Origin: Epithemia pelagica
Taxonomy: Eukaryota > Bacillariophyta > Bacillariophyceae > Surirellales > Surirellaceae
Length of the DNA: 64,000 nt
Direction of reading: 5' to 3'
Assembly: GCA_946965045.2 (NCBI GenBank)
Contig: OX337234.1
Span: 2,728,001-2,792,000 of the forward strand
Each line of letters starts with the position of its first letter. Positions within the stretch are counted from its first letter, which is position 1. The position numbers were made by a program, and so were the translations under genes. Below are positions 11,401-19,296 of this stretch, in pieces. Under the pieces are notes generated by a model. It made no database searches, was not told the DNA's origin, and saw only the letters and a program-made list of their open reading frames with translations.

Positions 11401-11522
11401 TACGGTTGCGCATCATTTCCGAAGACGTGGATACCTTCCATCAAGGAGCCGATCAAGTGGACAATTACTTTGGCAGTGTCATGACCGAAGACTTTTACCA
11501 TCCCGTCGAAGTGTTTCATTAA
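8439..11522 (+). CDS. alpha-1,3-fucosyltransferase-like protein (GT10), type II membrane
   Basis: This is a 1027-residue protein. I choose the ATG at 8439 because everything upstream in the frame belongs to the retrotransposon. The N-terminus is a polar cytosolic tail of about 105 residues, then one membrane segment (about 108-133, YWVFVSFLCVGTCIAFVVVW). A long Gln/Ser-rich stem follows (QQQQ near 170-195, a TCG/TCA-encoded serine run at 9434-9466). The catalytic region holds the GT10 hallmark at about 646-680: FALAFENQ, DYITEKLW, AGTVPVYYGAPNVRDHAPP, then a Ser-containing ILVDDF. GT10 enzymes move fucose from GDP-fucose to N-acetylglucosamine on glycoproteins in the Golgi. The C-terminal 230 residues after WAYARLYG are low-complexity plus a beta-rich stretch and are not part of the usual family. 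The protein is far longer than typical GT10 enzymes (350-500 residues), mainly from stem and tail. A retrotransposon ends 43 bp before the start, so the native promoter may be displaced. Confidence 0.88.
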   Translation: MAVSMRSNAVRSSSNNYYYSEFDEYHHYLSSDGEGEPRIRPSRRHEQPPVSSGPLPHSLAAAVSHHPNHTQQHHRPPPPVGRRRGRRPRRPRRRPGDDECLLCGCNPHDPLLYWVFVSFLCVGTCIAFVVVWNAAPRHYYSTVRYQRHEDSVLPIHHVHSNRTPMFLTPQQQQEQLEHQQQLENQQQQVENQQQQPAQALRPLPIVRVRHGQTPKIKVRLGTGTTGNTSHHNPPPTAPPTVESLPQDTSPIIHASSSSLVDESLSSSHGWSYWTSWLFGSSSSSPYWPDSLVEGVPGEVADQAYLQTLVDLERRINTLYPTAKEQAQAPPQSSSSSSSSSSSTSLVSCRRVPYSNPTATDRTNNRTDDSSSYFYYSTNPIDSCRPPKPKASLQGTTTTTKGEPLSSSSSSQDQNHNYQGPYYYYNPLPHTARIVCDQTIPPQQAVLFEQLCPEPVTGRLFPRIPTATSGLELMPPIVTRFDHVRPFSKPAKLQKDCDVPCLSRGTMALTSYRYIEGTNWKIIMSMEGPVYYPELKVDPMAWKQHQFYSTTSLQSEIPIPYFSHTDYPILDSTPVDFTKAIRGAVFVARNCVSSNRREQLVRELKALSSSKKDDRVVRIESVSSCEHNAELPAGADVSDKQSILNKYLFALAFENQCATDYITEKLWGAFMAGTVPVYYGAPNVRDHAPPHSLILVDDFATTQALMEYLEQVASNQTLYESYHAWRYQSPQPFGTKFNFTHTHGTCRTCRWAYARLYGLGWNAVRQQVQDVRIPRQTCVQATTGLLQHPATEQWIHASTGTTLPATRWKKTTSPQPQQQQQQDQHNKKTMHTTTKIHTNTSTTLASQTARFLNTEQQCLEGTLAQDKITLDLDPHHSQQGGGNVTKASVGAKLVRVVRQVDGVIDMEVYAVHPNASSSSSSSSTVDPLVQLHLRVSALSASRASFARLQRGRGRLQDGLSRITILASPKTVTVSAKANVLIVSKLVFPLRLRIISEDVDTFHQGADQVDNYFGSVMTEDFYHPVEVFH

Positions 11523-12070
11523 GTGTGGTACGAATGTTCCCTGGGTTTGTGGAGAGTCGATACCCTTGAAACACTCTTTCCTGCCGTGATGGTGTGTCCC
11601 GCTCGATGTTCCTTTGGCAACGGAATGGTCCCTTCTCCTACTCGACCAACTGGATGGTCCAGTCGTGCGGTTTAACGACAACAATATCTTTTCATTCATG
11701 GAATGTTTTCTTTGGGAATGGCGTTGATGGACGAAATCTCAACCAGTCGGTCCTCGGATCAGACCGTGAGCTATCCTAGGACATCCCCGAGTAACAACAG
11801 CGTCTATTCATTCATGGAATGTTTTCTTGGAATGGCGTTGATGGACGAAATCGCATTCCCTCTCGTCAGACCGAGAGGTATCCTCGGACTATTGGCTCCC
11901 AGATTTGCCGTCTGCGACAGAGGACTCGCAACACCATACTCCTAGTTGACGAACACAAGTACGTTCTTCTGGCCAGTGATCAAATGGAGGTTAGGTACTC
12001 GTAAAGACATATGCGACAGTACTATATACGATCCATTATTTCAAGCTATCACTATTGACGAAATTTCATT
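11523..12070. other. intergenic region with a short tandem duplication
   Basis: No gene is seen. It contains two imperfect copies of a block of about 110 bp, described separately. Confidence 0.6.
11690..11905. repeat. imperfect tandem repeat, period about 115 bp, two copies
   Basis: TTCATTCATGGAATGTTTTC followed by GGAATGGCGTTGATGGACG occurs at about 11692 and again at about 11807. The similarity fades through a TCAGACCG and ATCCT(A/C)GGAC stretch in both copies. It is not coding in any convincing frame. Confidence 0.7.
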
Positions 12071-12772
12071 CTAGGATGTTTCGGTTGATTCTTGAGCTGG
12101 GGCGTCTTCCTCTGTGGTTGATTTCACTTGGTTGACAAGTTCCGGCCATTGCTTGAATCGCATTCGGTGGTTGCAGTACCCATTGGGATGCTTTTCCAAA
12201 TAGCGCTGATGGGCAGCATGAGCCGCTGTGAATTTTTTGAGAGGTGTGACCAAGGTGGTGACGCTATTGCTCGCATAGACACGCAAGGCCCCTGCATCAA
12301 TCAAACCTTGAACTTCATCCCGAACCCGTTGAGCAATTTTGCTTTGTTCTTCGTCCCCACAAAAGACAAAACTGGCATATTGAAAGCCGACATCATTGCC
12401 TTGACGATTTTTGGTTGTAGGATCATGAAACTGGAAAAAGAATCGAGTCAATTCTTCAAAGTGTTTCTCGGGTTCATTCAACTCAACCATAAGGACTTCG
12501 ACATGGCCAGATTGTCCTGTACACACTTGCTGATAGGATGGGTTTTTCATCGACGGGCTATCGAATGGACTCATGAAGCCGACCTTGGCACTTTTAATAC
12601 TTCCAGGAAACTTCTCTTGAAAATTCTTGGTCACGTATTTCTCCGTTCCCCAATAACATCCCGCACCGAGGGCCACTTGGTTGGACAATCCCTGCTCCGC
12701 TTCCGCTGCCGGTCCAGCCGGACGTGTCTTGTTGCTGCTTTTGGATCCTTTCAAAAAATTAAAGATGGACAT
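12071..12772 (-). CDS. msrA: peptide methionine sulfoxide reductase A
   Basis: This 233-residue protein reduces the S epimer of methionine sulfoxide in oxidised proteins using thioredoxin. The catalytic motif is GAGCYWG with Cys at about residue 39; the usual form is GCFWG, with Tyr for Phe here. Further family features are VGFMSP (in place of the common VGYAGG), SYQQVCTGQSGHVEVLMVEL and the HAAHQRYLEKHPNGYCNHRM tail. This is the longer eukaryotic/diatom type. About 30 N-terminal residues precede the fold and show no clear targeting signal. The gene is intronless. A decayed protease duplicate lies upstream on the same strand and is unrelated in function. Confidence 0.92.
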   Translation of the reverse strand: MSIFNFLKGSKSSNKTRPAGPAAEAEQGLSNQVALGAGCYWGTEKYVTKNFQEKFPGSIKSAKVGFMSPFDSPSMKNPSYQQVCTGQSGHVEVLMVELNEPEKHFEELTRFFFQFHDPTTKNRQGNDVGFQYASFVFCGDEEQSKIAQRVRDEVQGLIDAGALRVYASNSVTTLVTPLKKFTAAHAAHQRYLEKHPNGYCNHRMRFKQWPELVNQVKSTTEEDAPAQESTETS

Positions 12773-13287
12773 GCTTTTGATCTTCTCTTGTTTCAGTTTG
12801 ATTTGGTGTATTGATTCTTGGTGTTTGGGTTTTATGAGCTTTGTTTCGCTCTTCGCTCGTTGCCTTTTGGTTTTGTCATGATTGATTTTGGATGTTGGCC
12901 TGTGCAGGGAATGAAAGAGAAAGCTCTCTCGTGCCGACGTCGCTTTGTCGCGGTCGTGGCTATTTCGGTCGCGCGAAAAAGATCGGGGTTCTTTTCGAAG
13001 AATCTACCCTTGCTATGTGTATTTGCTATCGTGGAGTTGAAGGATTTGCTGTGTGGTTCCTCTCGTATTCCCGTTCCTTTTCATCTCACCCAGACTGCCC
13101 TGATGCTATGTGTCTGCTCAACGCTTTCTCAATACTCCTAATTCACAAGTCTGGACTGCATGGATGGATTTTTCTTGATGTCCACTCCCTCATGAGAAGT
13201 TGGTATCGCGGACACAGGATTTTCACTAAAAGCTTACTCCATTTGTTAAGCTTGCCTCCCATCACATTACCCCTTCTCGGTTCGTCA
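12773..13287. other. noncoding stretch containing the 3' flank of a duplicated protease tail
   Basis: From about 12960 the sequence resembles 18440-18900, the 3' flank of the protease at 18.9-21.5 kb, with an internal gap relative to that copy. No gene is supported. Confidence 0.6.
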
Positions 13288-13672
13288 GGAACGCAAAAAA
13301 CCATCCATGGGCGTTTCCCCAGACTCTCATCTTGGACAAAGAGTGAAAAGATATGGCCCTTGTCGTCGGTAAACAAGACATCGACAAGTTTCGACCCATA
13401 ATCCGAAACATTATTCGGCAACCGGTTCTTTTTCTTCTCCAGAAACTCATGTCCAATCTGTGTAACGACAGCCACTTGATGTGGGTCCAAGTCGTCCACA
13501 GGCTCACCGTGGAGCTGTCCCCAGTGACGACGACGGCGTCCGCGCTTGCTTCCAGAACCACCAAGGTCGCCGTCGTCTACTCTCGCAGACAGAAATGTTG
13601 AGAATGGTACAGTCTTCTGCCAAGTTGTAATTGACTTCAAACCCCAAACTATGCAATGCACCCAGAGTATCT
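12960..13672. repeat. segmental duplication, copy A
   Basis: It aligns with about 18440-19296 (copy B) in the same orientation. Shared strings include GGACTGCATGGATGGAT, GTTGGTATCGCGGACACAGG and TCGTCGGTAAACAAGACATC. Copy B has about 200 extra bases near 18540-18740. The homology stops near 13672, at ATCTTCTTTAGCG. Confidence 0.8.
13288..13672 (-). pseudogene. decayed 3' fragment of the M8-type metalloprotease gene
   Basis: On the minus strand this encodes GSGSKRGRRRRHWGQLHGEP, VDDLDPHQVAVVTQIGHEFL and KLVDVLFTDDKGHIFSLFVQ, nearly identical to the C-terminus of the protease at 18.9-21.5 kb. The catalytic part, secretion signal and PT-rich region are missing. The frame differs from the parent before the match and again after FVQDE. 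A 245-residue ORF spans the region (13143-13880), but only this part is homologous, so I treat it as a relic. It lies about 500 bp upstream of msrA. Confidence 0.75.
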
Positions 13673-14470
13673 TCTTTAGCGTACCGACGAACTCTTTAGC
13701 GACTCGAAGCACCAAGTGGTCACTGTCGACGTGAAAATGCTGAGCAGAAGCTGAGTCTCGCCGACGATTCAAAGCTAAACTGAAGACCAGTGTAAACAGC
13801 TTCTGAAAAATGAGTTTGCCAAGTTTCCCACGTGCTTGACCGTTGGAGTACATTATTCTTACTTCGAAGAAAAGCCACAAATCGATGGAGTGGTAGAGGG
13901 TCGTCCGCCCAAGCGCCGTTGGTTTGGATCTATGTGTGATCTACCGACGACATGCAGCGATCTGCCGATCTGCCAAAACCATTGACTTGATAGCGCCACA
14001 AGACCTTCACCCTGCCTTCACCGAATCGAACTAAGCAAAAATGTGCGGAACTCCAGAATATTTCCTCCATCCAGAATCCAGATCGTTATGACGATAACAA
14101 CAGCAAACAAATATGCCACCATTTTCCAGTTGAGAAACAGAGCAACGGAAGAACTTCCTCCAGGGAACGAATCAGGAGCAGCTGCGTATTAGCATCATGC
14201 GGAAATTGTGCGCGGAACAACCCTCTGGAATAAGTTGATGTCGCACAGGAATTTGCCGTGGATTCTATGGTGAAGACCGGTTTAAGGTATTGGAGCCATC
14301 GGCATTGCCGGCGAGTTTTGTTCGCAGTCAACATCACAATCACAGGGCATGGCAGTTTCGGGACACCGGAATGGGAAAATGTCAGGCAGGTCGACTCCTC
14401 TCAGCTTCTGATGACAGGCAACGTCTGCACGATCCATATAAATTAATAAGTCTCTTCCGTTCCTCCATCT
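13673..14470. other. intergenic region, nothing recognised
   Basis: No convincing ORF, repeat or RNA gene is visible on either strand between the duplicated fragment and the next gene's stop codon. Confidence 0.5.
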
Positions 14471-17400
14471 CTATGTACAAATAAACCTGAACTTGCATGC
14501 TGCTGTTCCACGGCCCAGCGTGCGTGAGATTCGGCATTCAGCAAAGAAGCGCTGTTTGGAAAGAACATTAGCCCTCGCTAGCTTTCGATTGTGTGTGATG
14601 GTTGACTGGTGATGCATTCCTTGCATTTGCTGGAAGGCTTCTTCCAACTGAGATCTGGAGAACTCTGCTTCGGTCTTGAACACCTGACACCGCTCACAAC
14701 GTCGGCCAATTTCCATATTACTCTCAGAAGCAGATCCGCTAGCGTTGTGTTGGTCTTTATTCAACCGGTTGAGGAGCGCGAGACTGTTCTTGTGAGCTCT
14801 CTGGTCGCTCGGTGTCGAAGCCATGACAAAAGTTTTACCGCCGGTGGAACCAGAAGCAGACTTCTTCGAGCATTCATACACAAGATGTTTTTTCTGACGC
14901 TTTAGAACCCAACCGCCCTTTCTCAAAGCTTCCTCTACTGTTTCGGCGGGCACAAACGCTGGCTGCAAGTCCTCGGACACATCTTCGAGGTTCTCATCCT
15001 CGATTCCATCGATCGTGATTGCGTCTTCGTCGTCGTACAGGCTACAGTTCTGGACTGGTACATCTACCTTGGTGCCATCTCGCTCCAGCCGGACGACGAC
15101 AACACCTGCAAAGCACGCGATTACCCAACCAATCGCTTTCCTATCTCCAGTACGTGTACCATTGTCAATCTCAACGACGACCTTTCTCCCAACAGCAAAG
15201 TTCTGTTCTGTCGAGACTTCTAGCATAAGAGCACACGCATAAAATTCGACCTCCCTTCCACCAAAGAAGTCCTGTGTGATGCTTCGGTGCGGTCCATCTG
15301 TCGAGACTTCTTCACGCATAAGAGTACATGCATGGGATCGAACAAGGACTCTGTGCATCTCTCCATCGACTTGAACCATAATCAATCCTGGGTAGGATGA
15401 CATGACAGAGGCGTATCTGCTGCGATATGTTGCTATGACTTCATGAGATTCGGAAGGGGGTCCCGTTGACCAAGTTTCTCCAGCCATATCCCAGTCCACT
15501 ACAACTCGTGAACCCTTGGGAAATTCTTCGTCATAGTCCCTGTGGTCTTCTTCGAAAGGGTGACAGCAAGTGTCAGGGAGCTGCACTGGACGATTCTCAC
15601 CATCCATCAAGACGGCTACGACTCCCAGATAGGAAGCGACAACTGTCCCAAGCCGTTGATGATGTACTAACATTGTCACCTGAGATAAAACACTTGTGAT
15701 CGGGCTAGATTCCACCACAACTCTCTGACCGACGGGGAATTTGTCGAGGGTACTCGTCACCTCTTGCGTAACATGTGCAAGCATCTCGATACAGAAGGCA
15801 TCATTCTTGCCACGCTTTGGTGCCTTATTGCGAGTCTCGTTGACGACTTCCAGTCTAGTGAATTCTTTCGCTTCCTCTACAGTTCCAGGGAGAGTAACTT
15901 TGATGGTTTCGCTTGTCTCCGTGGCAAAAGCCATAAGCAAGGCCCGAAGTTCGGGCCCAGTGATGCTCTTGCGACCGAGAGCCTCGTAGAAGTCCATTGT
16001 TGCACTACGGGCGACCCATTGGCGATGCTGCAATCGGCACTTACAGGTTAGTCGGTTCATCTCTTCTTCAAAGGGAGTTCTTCGGCCAAGCATCAGTCGC
16101 CATTGGCGGTTCAAAAGCTCCGAAAGGTTGTTAATAGTGATCCATTTTCGGTGAAAACGTGATATCTCGGAGACACCAATTTGCTTTCTCACGTGCAGCG
16201 GAAACTCCAACGATCCAAGAGCACTATCAACGGTCCACAACGCCATGAGAAGGCACATGGTATGGACCAATAAACTCATGAGATCATTTTCACGATAATT
16301 CCGTTGAAAGAAACTACACCAGCTCGCGTACCAAAGCCAGTAGCAGGCGCTGCAAAGAATCAAAAAGCAAAATACCACAGTTGAAAGCGGTGGCGCCACA
16401 ATTTTGCGAGATCGTACAAGCCGCGATCGTTCATCCAGCTCAATGGAACGCTGCAGGTTCTTTCGTGGCATCGGCTGGGTCTCAAAGATTTCCTTCCGGG
16501 CTTCACTTTCGACTGTCGACTGAGGGACGCAACGAGAAGGATGTTTCCCTTTTGAAGTGGGAACCACGCAGTAGCTGAGGTCCAATAATCGGACATAATC
16601 CTTAACAAACTTTTTAACCTCTTTCTCTTTCTGTGCGACATCGTCTGCCGTATCAGACAGGCGATGGCGTGCTTTGCTGTCGACTGATGGAGCGGGTACG
16701 CACTGTTGAAGACGCTGGGTGAGGCTCGTTTCGAGTTTCTCCTTGTTATTTTCCATCATCTCCAAGTATTCGTTACGGATGAACTTGAGTGCCTGAATGC
16801 CGCCGCCGCTTGCAACAGCAATAAATTCCACGGAAATACGCTCCGACGCAGACATACCTCGTCCCAAGGCTTCGAGGCGGCGCATGGCTACTTCGACGTA
16901 TTGCGAGAAGGTGAACGCAATTATTAGCTGCAAGTAAGCGTTCATATTGTTTCTGCACGGAGGTTTGGGACGGAAGACTTTGCCACGTGCGATTTCGATG
17001 CTACCTCTATCATAGATGATGTCGATGCCACCTCTATCATGCATGATGGAGGTACTTCCTTGACATCCAAAAGGCACATCAAAATCAAGAGAAGCGGCCG
17101 GAAAGTTGTTCACATATCGACTCGACGTGGAACTCCTTCGCCTGAGTCGACGGTCAAAGTGGTACCTTGTGAAACCAGTTCCGTCTCTCAATATGCTATG
17201 GGTTTCACCAAATGAATCAGTAGGGAAGACGAAAAGACCCATCTCTGTAGCCAAAACTTCAATTTCTGCCGCAACAAGCGGTGTACCTCCAAACTCAAAC
17301 AAGAATGGCTTTGTGTGGTCTTCTTGAAGGGATTTCATGACCATCGCAAATTCATGAACAATGTCCGAGTTCAATTTCGAAACAGGCAAGTCGGATCTTG

Positions 17401-17959
17401 TTGTAGCTTTGACAGATTCGAACCGGTGGCAAAACTGGGTTCGAATGAGTTCCAAGGATGAGTGATTCAATGTTGCCAGCACCAAATCCGGTGATGACTT
17501 GATGATTTTGCGGGCAAAGAGCTCTCGAAGAATGACACTGTCTCCAAGGGCCAGGGCCGCAGCGAAAGCAATTTCGTCAGGTGTATTCTCACATCCATTC
17601 CCTAATGCGGGAAGTTGTAGTCCTCGCAGGTTGCCCGCAAGAGAAGATCTTGGCTGCAGAGCTTTGTGACGTATTTGCTGCAGCAATTCGATCAGCAATT
17701 CTCGCAAACCTTCCTCCCGCTGCATGCTAAACTCGAAATGGTCCATGAAATCTCCTTCACGCTGGTTCTTCTTGACCCCCTGACGCTGTTTTCGCTTCTC
17801 CTCCTGAAGCAGCATTTCCTCAATTTCCGCAGTGCGCTCCATCTGCCGTTGCTCTTCTTCTTTGGCTTCCTGTTGGCATTCTCTCTCCTTGAGCGCTTCA
17901 TTGCCCATATAAAACACTGCTCCCAGCGCCGCCAAGCCTACGACAGCTCGGTTTGCCAT
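14471..17959 (-). CDS. large unknown protein: coiled coil, membrane segments, repeated beta modules, HicA-like segment
   Basis: This is a 1162-residue intronless protein that I do not recognise as a whole. A hydrophobic start (GLAALGAVFYMG) is followed by a charged coiled coil at about 24-70. About 100-480 is globular, with no known motif. Two or more membrane segments lie near 555-620 (STVVFCFLILCSACYWLWY; LVHTMCLLMALWTV). Then come three related beta-rich modules of 60-75 residues, each with FPVGxRVVV...G.V...YxGxVxVxxDG...VxxxxC; they resemble KOW/Tudor-like barrels. Residues about 1007-1070 (ALRKGGWVLKRQKKHLVYEC ... ALLNRLNKD) resemble the small HicA/YcfA dsRBD-like RNA-binding fold, including the basic residue before His. 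A CERCQVFKTEAEFSRSQ segment near the end looks like half a zinc site. Membrane location is likely and RNA contact possible; no function is assigned. Confidence 0.7.
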   Translation of the reverse strand: MANRAVVGLAALGAVFYMGNEALKERECQQEAKEEEQRQMERTAEIEEMLLQEEKRKQRQGVKKNQREGDFMDHFEFSMQREEGLRELLIELLQQIRHKALQPRSSLAGNLRGLQLPALGNGCENTPDEIAFAAALALGDSVILRELFARKIIKSSPDLVLATLNHSSLELIRTQFCHRFESVKATTRSDLPVSKLNSDIVHEFAMVMKSLQEDHTKPFLFEFGGTPLVAAEIEVLATEMGLFVFPTDSFGETHSILRDGTGFTRYHFDRRLRRRSSTSSRYVNNFPAASLDFDVPFGCQGSTSIMHDRGGIDIIYDRGSIEIARGKVFRPKPPCRNNMNAYLQLIIAFTFSQYVEVAMRRLEALGRGMSASERISVEFIAVASGGGIQALKFIRNEYLEMMENNKEKLETSLTQRLQQCVPAPSVDSKARHRLSDTADDVAQKEKEVKKFVKDYVRLLDLSYCVVPTSKGKHPSRCVPQSTVESEARKEIFETQPMPRKNLQRSIELDERSRLVRSRKIVAPPLSTVVFCFLILCSACYWLWYASWCSFFQRNYRENDLMSLLVHTMCLLMALWTVDSALGSLEFPLHVRKQIGVSEISRFHRKWITINNLSELLNRQWRLMLGRRTPFEEEMNRLTCKCRLQHRQWVARSATMDFYEALGRKSITGPELRALLMAFATETSETIKVTLPGTVEEAKEFTRLEVVNETRNKAPKRGKNDAFCIEMLAHVTQEVTSTLDKFPVGQRVVVESSPITSVLSQVTMLVHHQRLGTVVASYLGVVAVLMDGENRPVQLPDTCCHPFEEDHRDYDEEFPKGSRVVVDWDMAGETWSTGPPSESHEVIATYRSRYASVMSSYPGLIMVQVDGEMHRVLVRSHACTLMREEVSTDGPHRSITQDFFGGREVEFYACALMLEVSTEQNFAVGRKVVVEIDNGTRTGDRKAIGWVIACFAGVVVVRLERDGTKVDVPVQNCSLYDDEDAITIDGIEDENLEDVSEDLQPAFVPAETVEEALRKGGWVLKRQKKHLVYECSKKSASGSTGGKTFVMASTPSDQRAHKNSLALLNRLNKDQHNASGSASESNMEIGRRCERCQVFKTEAEFSRSQLEEAFQQMQGMHHQSTITHNRKLARANVLSKQRFFAECRISRTLGRGTAACKFRFICT

Positions 17960-18907
17960 GGTCCGGAGCTCTGCAGAAGGTTACACCCAAGGTCCACGGT
18001 CACAGCTAGGTAAGCTCGAGACAATAGATGACACAGGACAACTTGAAGCTTTTACGAGTTGATGAGGCTCCCGACCACAAGCTGTAGAATGCTTTCTACC
18101 TAGAACGTTGTTGTGCTCAATTACACTTCGGGACAATCCGTAGATTATAAGTTCATCCAGCGCCTAGATTGGTTTGTTTAGATCATCGCCATGACTCTAG
18201 ACCACGATACGTTTTGCCCACTTTACAAGATACCTTGGATCTTGGATGAACAATCCGTGCACTGTTCTTGACCCGTTGGCGTTGGCGTTTTGCGTTTGCG
18301 TTCGGGCGATGAGAACTATTTTGGTACCCCCAGCGGGGGTGCGTGAGTCCCGCAGGCCTCAGTCGGAAGAAAGCTGCAGTGAGTAAGGGACTTGACCTTA
18401 TAGTGCGACTGATGGAGTCGATCCTGCTTGGGAGTAACTATTTTGGTCGTGCGGTTGATTCGAAAAGTCTACCGTTGCTATCTGGATAGTTGCTATCGAG
18501 AGTTATTCCTCTCGTTTTCTTTTCATCTTGTCCATGCTGGTAGATGCGTATGCACCTCATTGACTTATGACATTGGCTGTATTGCTCCAGGTCAATTTAA
18601 ATACTCGTACTCCTATGAAATAAATTTCAGTAAATAATGACCTTGCGATGTTTTTACAACATGTCTTTGTCATGTTGCAACCTGAAGCAGACATTACAAT
18701 TTCACTTGCTTCTCCGCAATGGTGCACTGCGGACATTTTGCTCAATGCTTTCTCAATACTCGTATCTCTTCAGTGTGGACTGCATGGATGGATTGTTCTC
18801 GATGTCCAATCCCACATGGGAAGTTGGTATCGCGGACACAGGATTTCACTACAAGCCATACATCGATTACTCCATTTGTTAAGGTTGCCTCCCTCCGCCT
18901 CGGTTCG
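17960..18907. other. intergenic region including the protease 3' flank (duplication copy B)
   Basis: The part from about 18440 is the counterpart of 12960-13287. A small GC hairpin (ACCCCCAGCGGGGGT, about 18326-18340) is present. The other sequence carries no gene I can support. Confidence 0.5.
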
Positions 18908-19296
18908 TCAGGAGCGCGAAAAGCCATCCATGGACGTATCCACAGACTCCTCATCTTGAACAAAGAGTGAAAAGATATTGTCCTTGTCGTCGGTAAACAA
19001 GACATCGACAAGTTTCGACCCAAAATCCGAAACACCATTCGGCAGACGGTTCTTGTTCTTCTCCAGAAACTCGTGTCCAATCCGTGTAACGACAGCCACT
19101 TGATGTGGGTCCAGGTCATCCACAGGCTCACCATGGAGCTGTCTCCAGTGACGACGACGGCGTCTGTGCTTGCTTCCAGAACCCCCAAGTCGCCGTCGTC
19201 TACTCTCGATGCAGACAGAAATGTCGGGAATAGTATAGGCTTCTGCCAAGTCGTAATTGACTTCAAACCCCAAATCATGTAATCCACCCACAGTAA
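18440..19296. repeat. segmental duplication, copy B (parent)
   Basis: It is the counterpart of 12960-13672. It overlaps the last 125 or so codons of the intact protease gene plus its 3' flank, so this copy is the likely source. Confidence 0.8.

Noticed and set aside
13143..13880. A 245-residue gene
   Set aside because: Only the middle part is homologous, to the protease C-terminus, and the ends are arbitrary; treated as a pseudogene fragment.
15000..15200. Bacterial HicAB toxin-antitoxin system
   Set aside because: There is no HicB-like partner, and the HicA-like part is a segment of a large eukaryotic protein.
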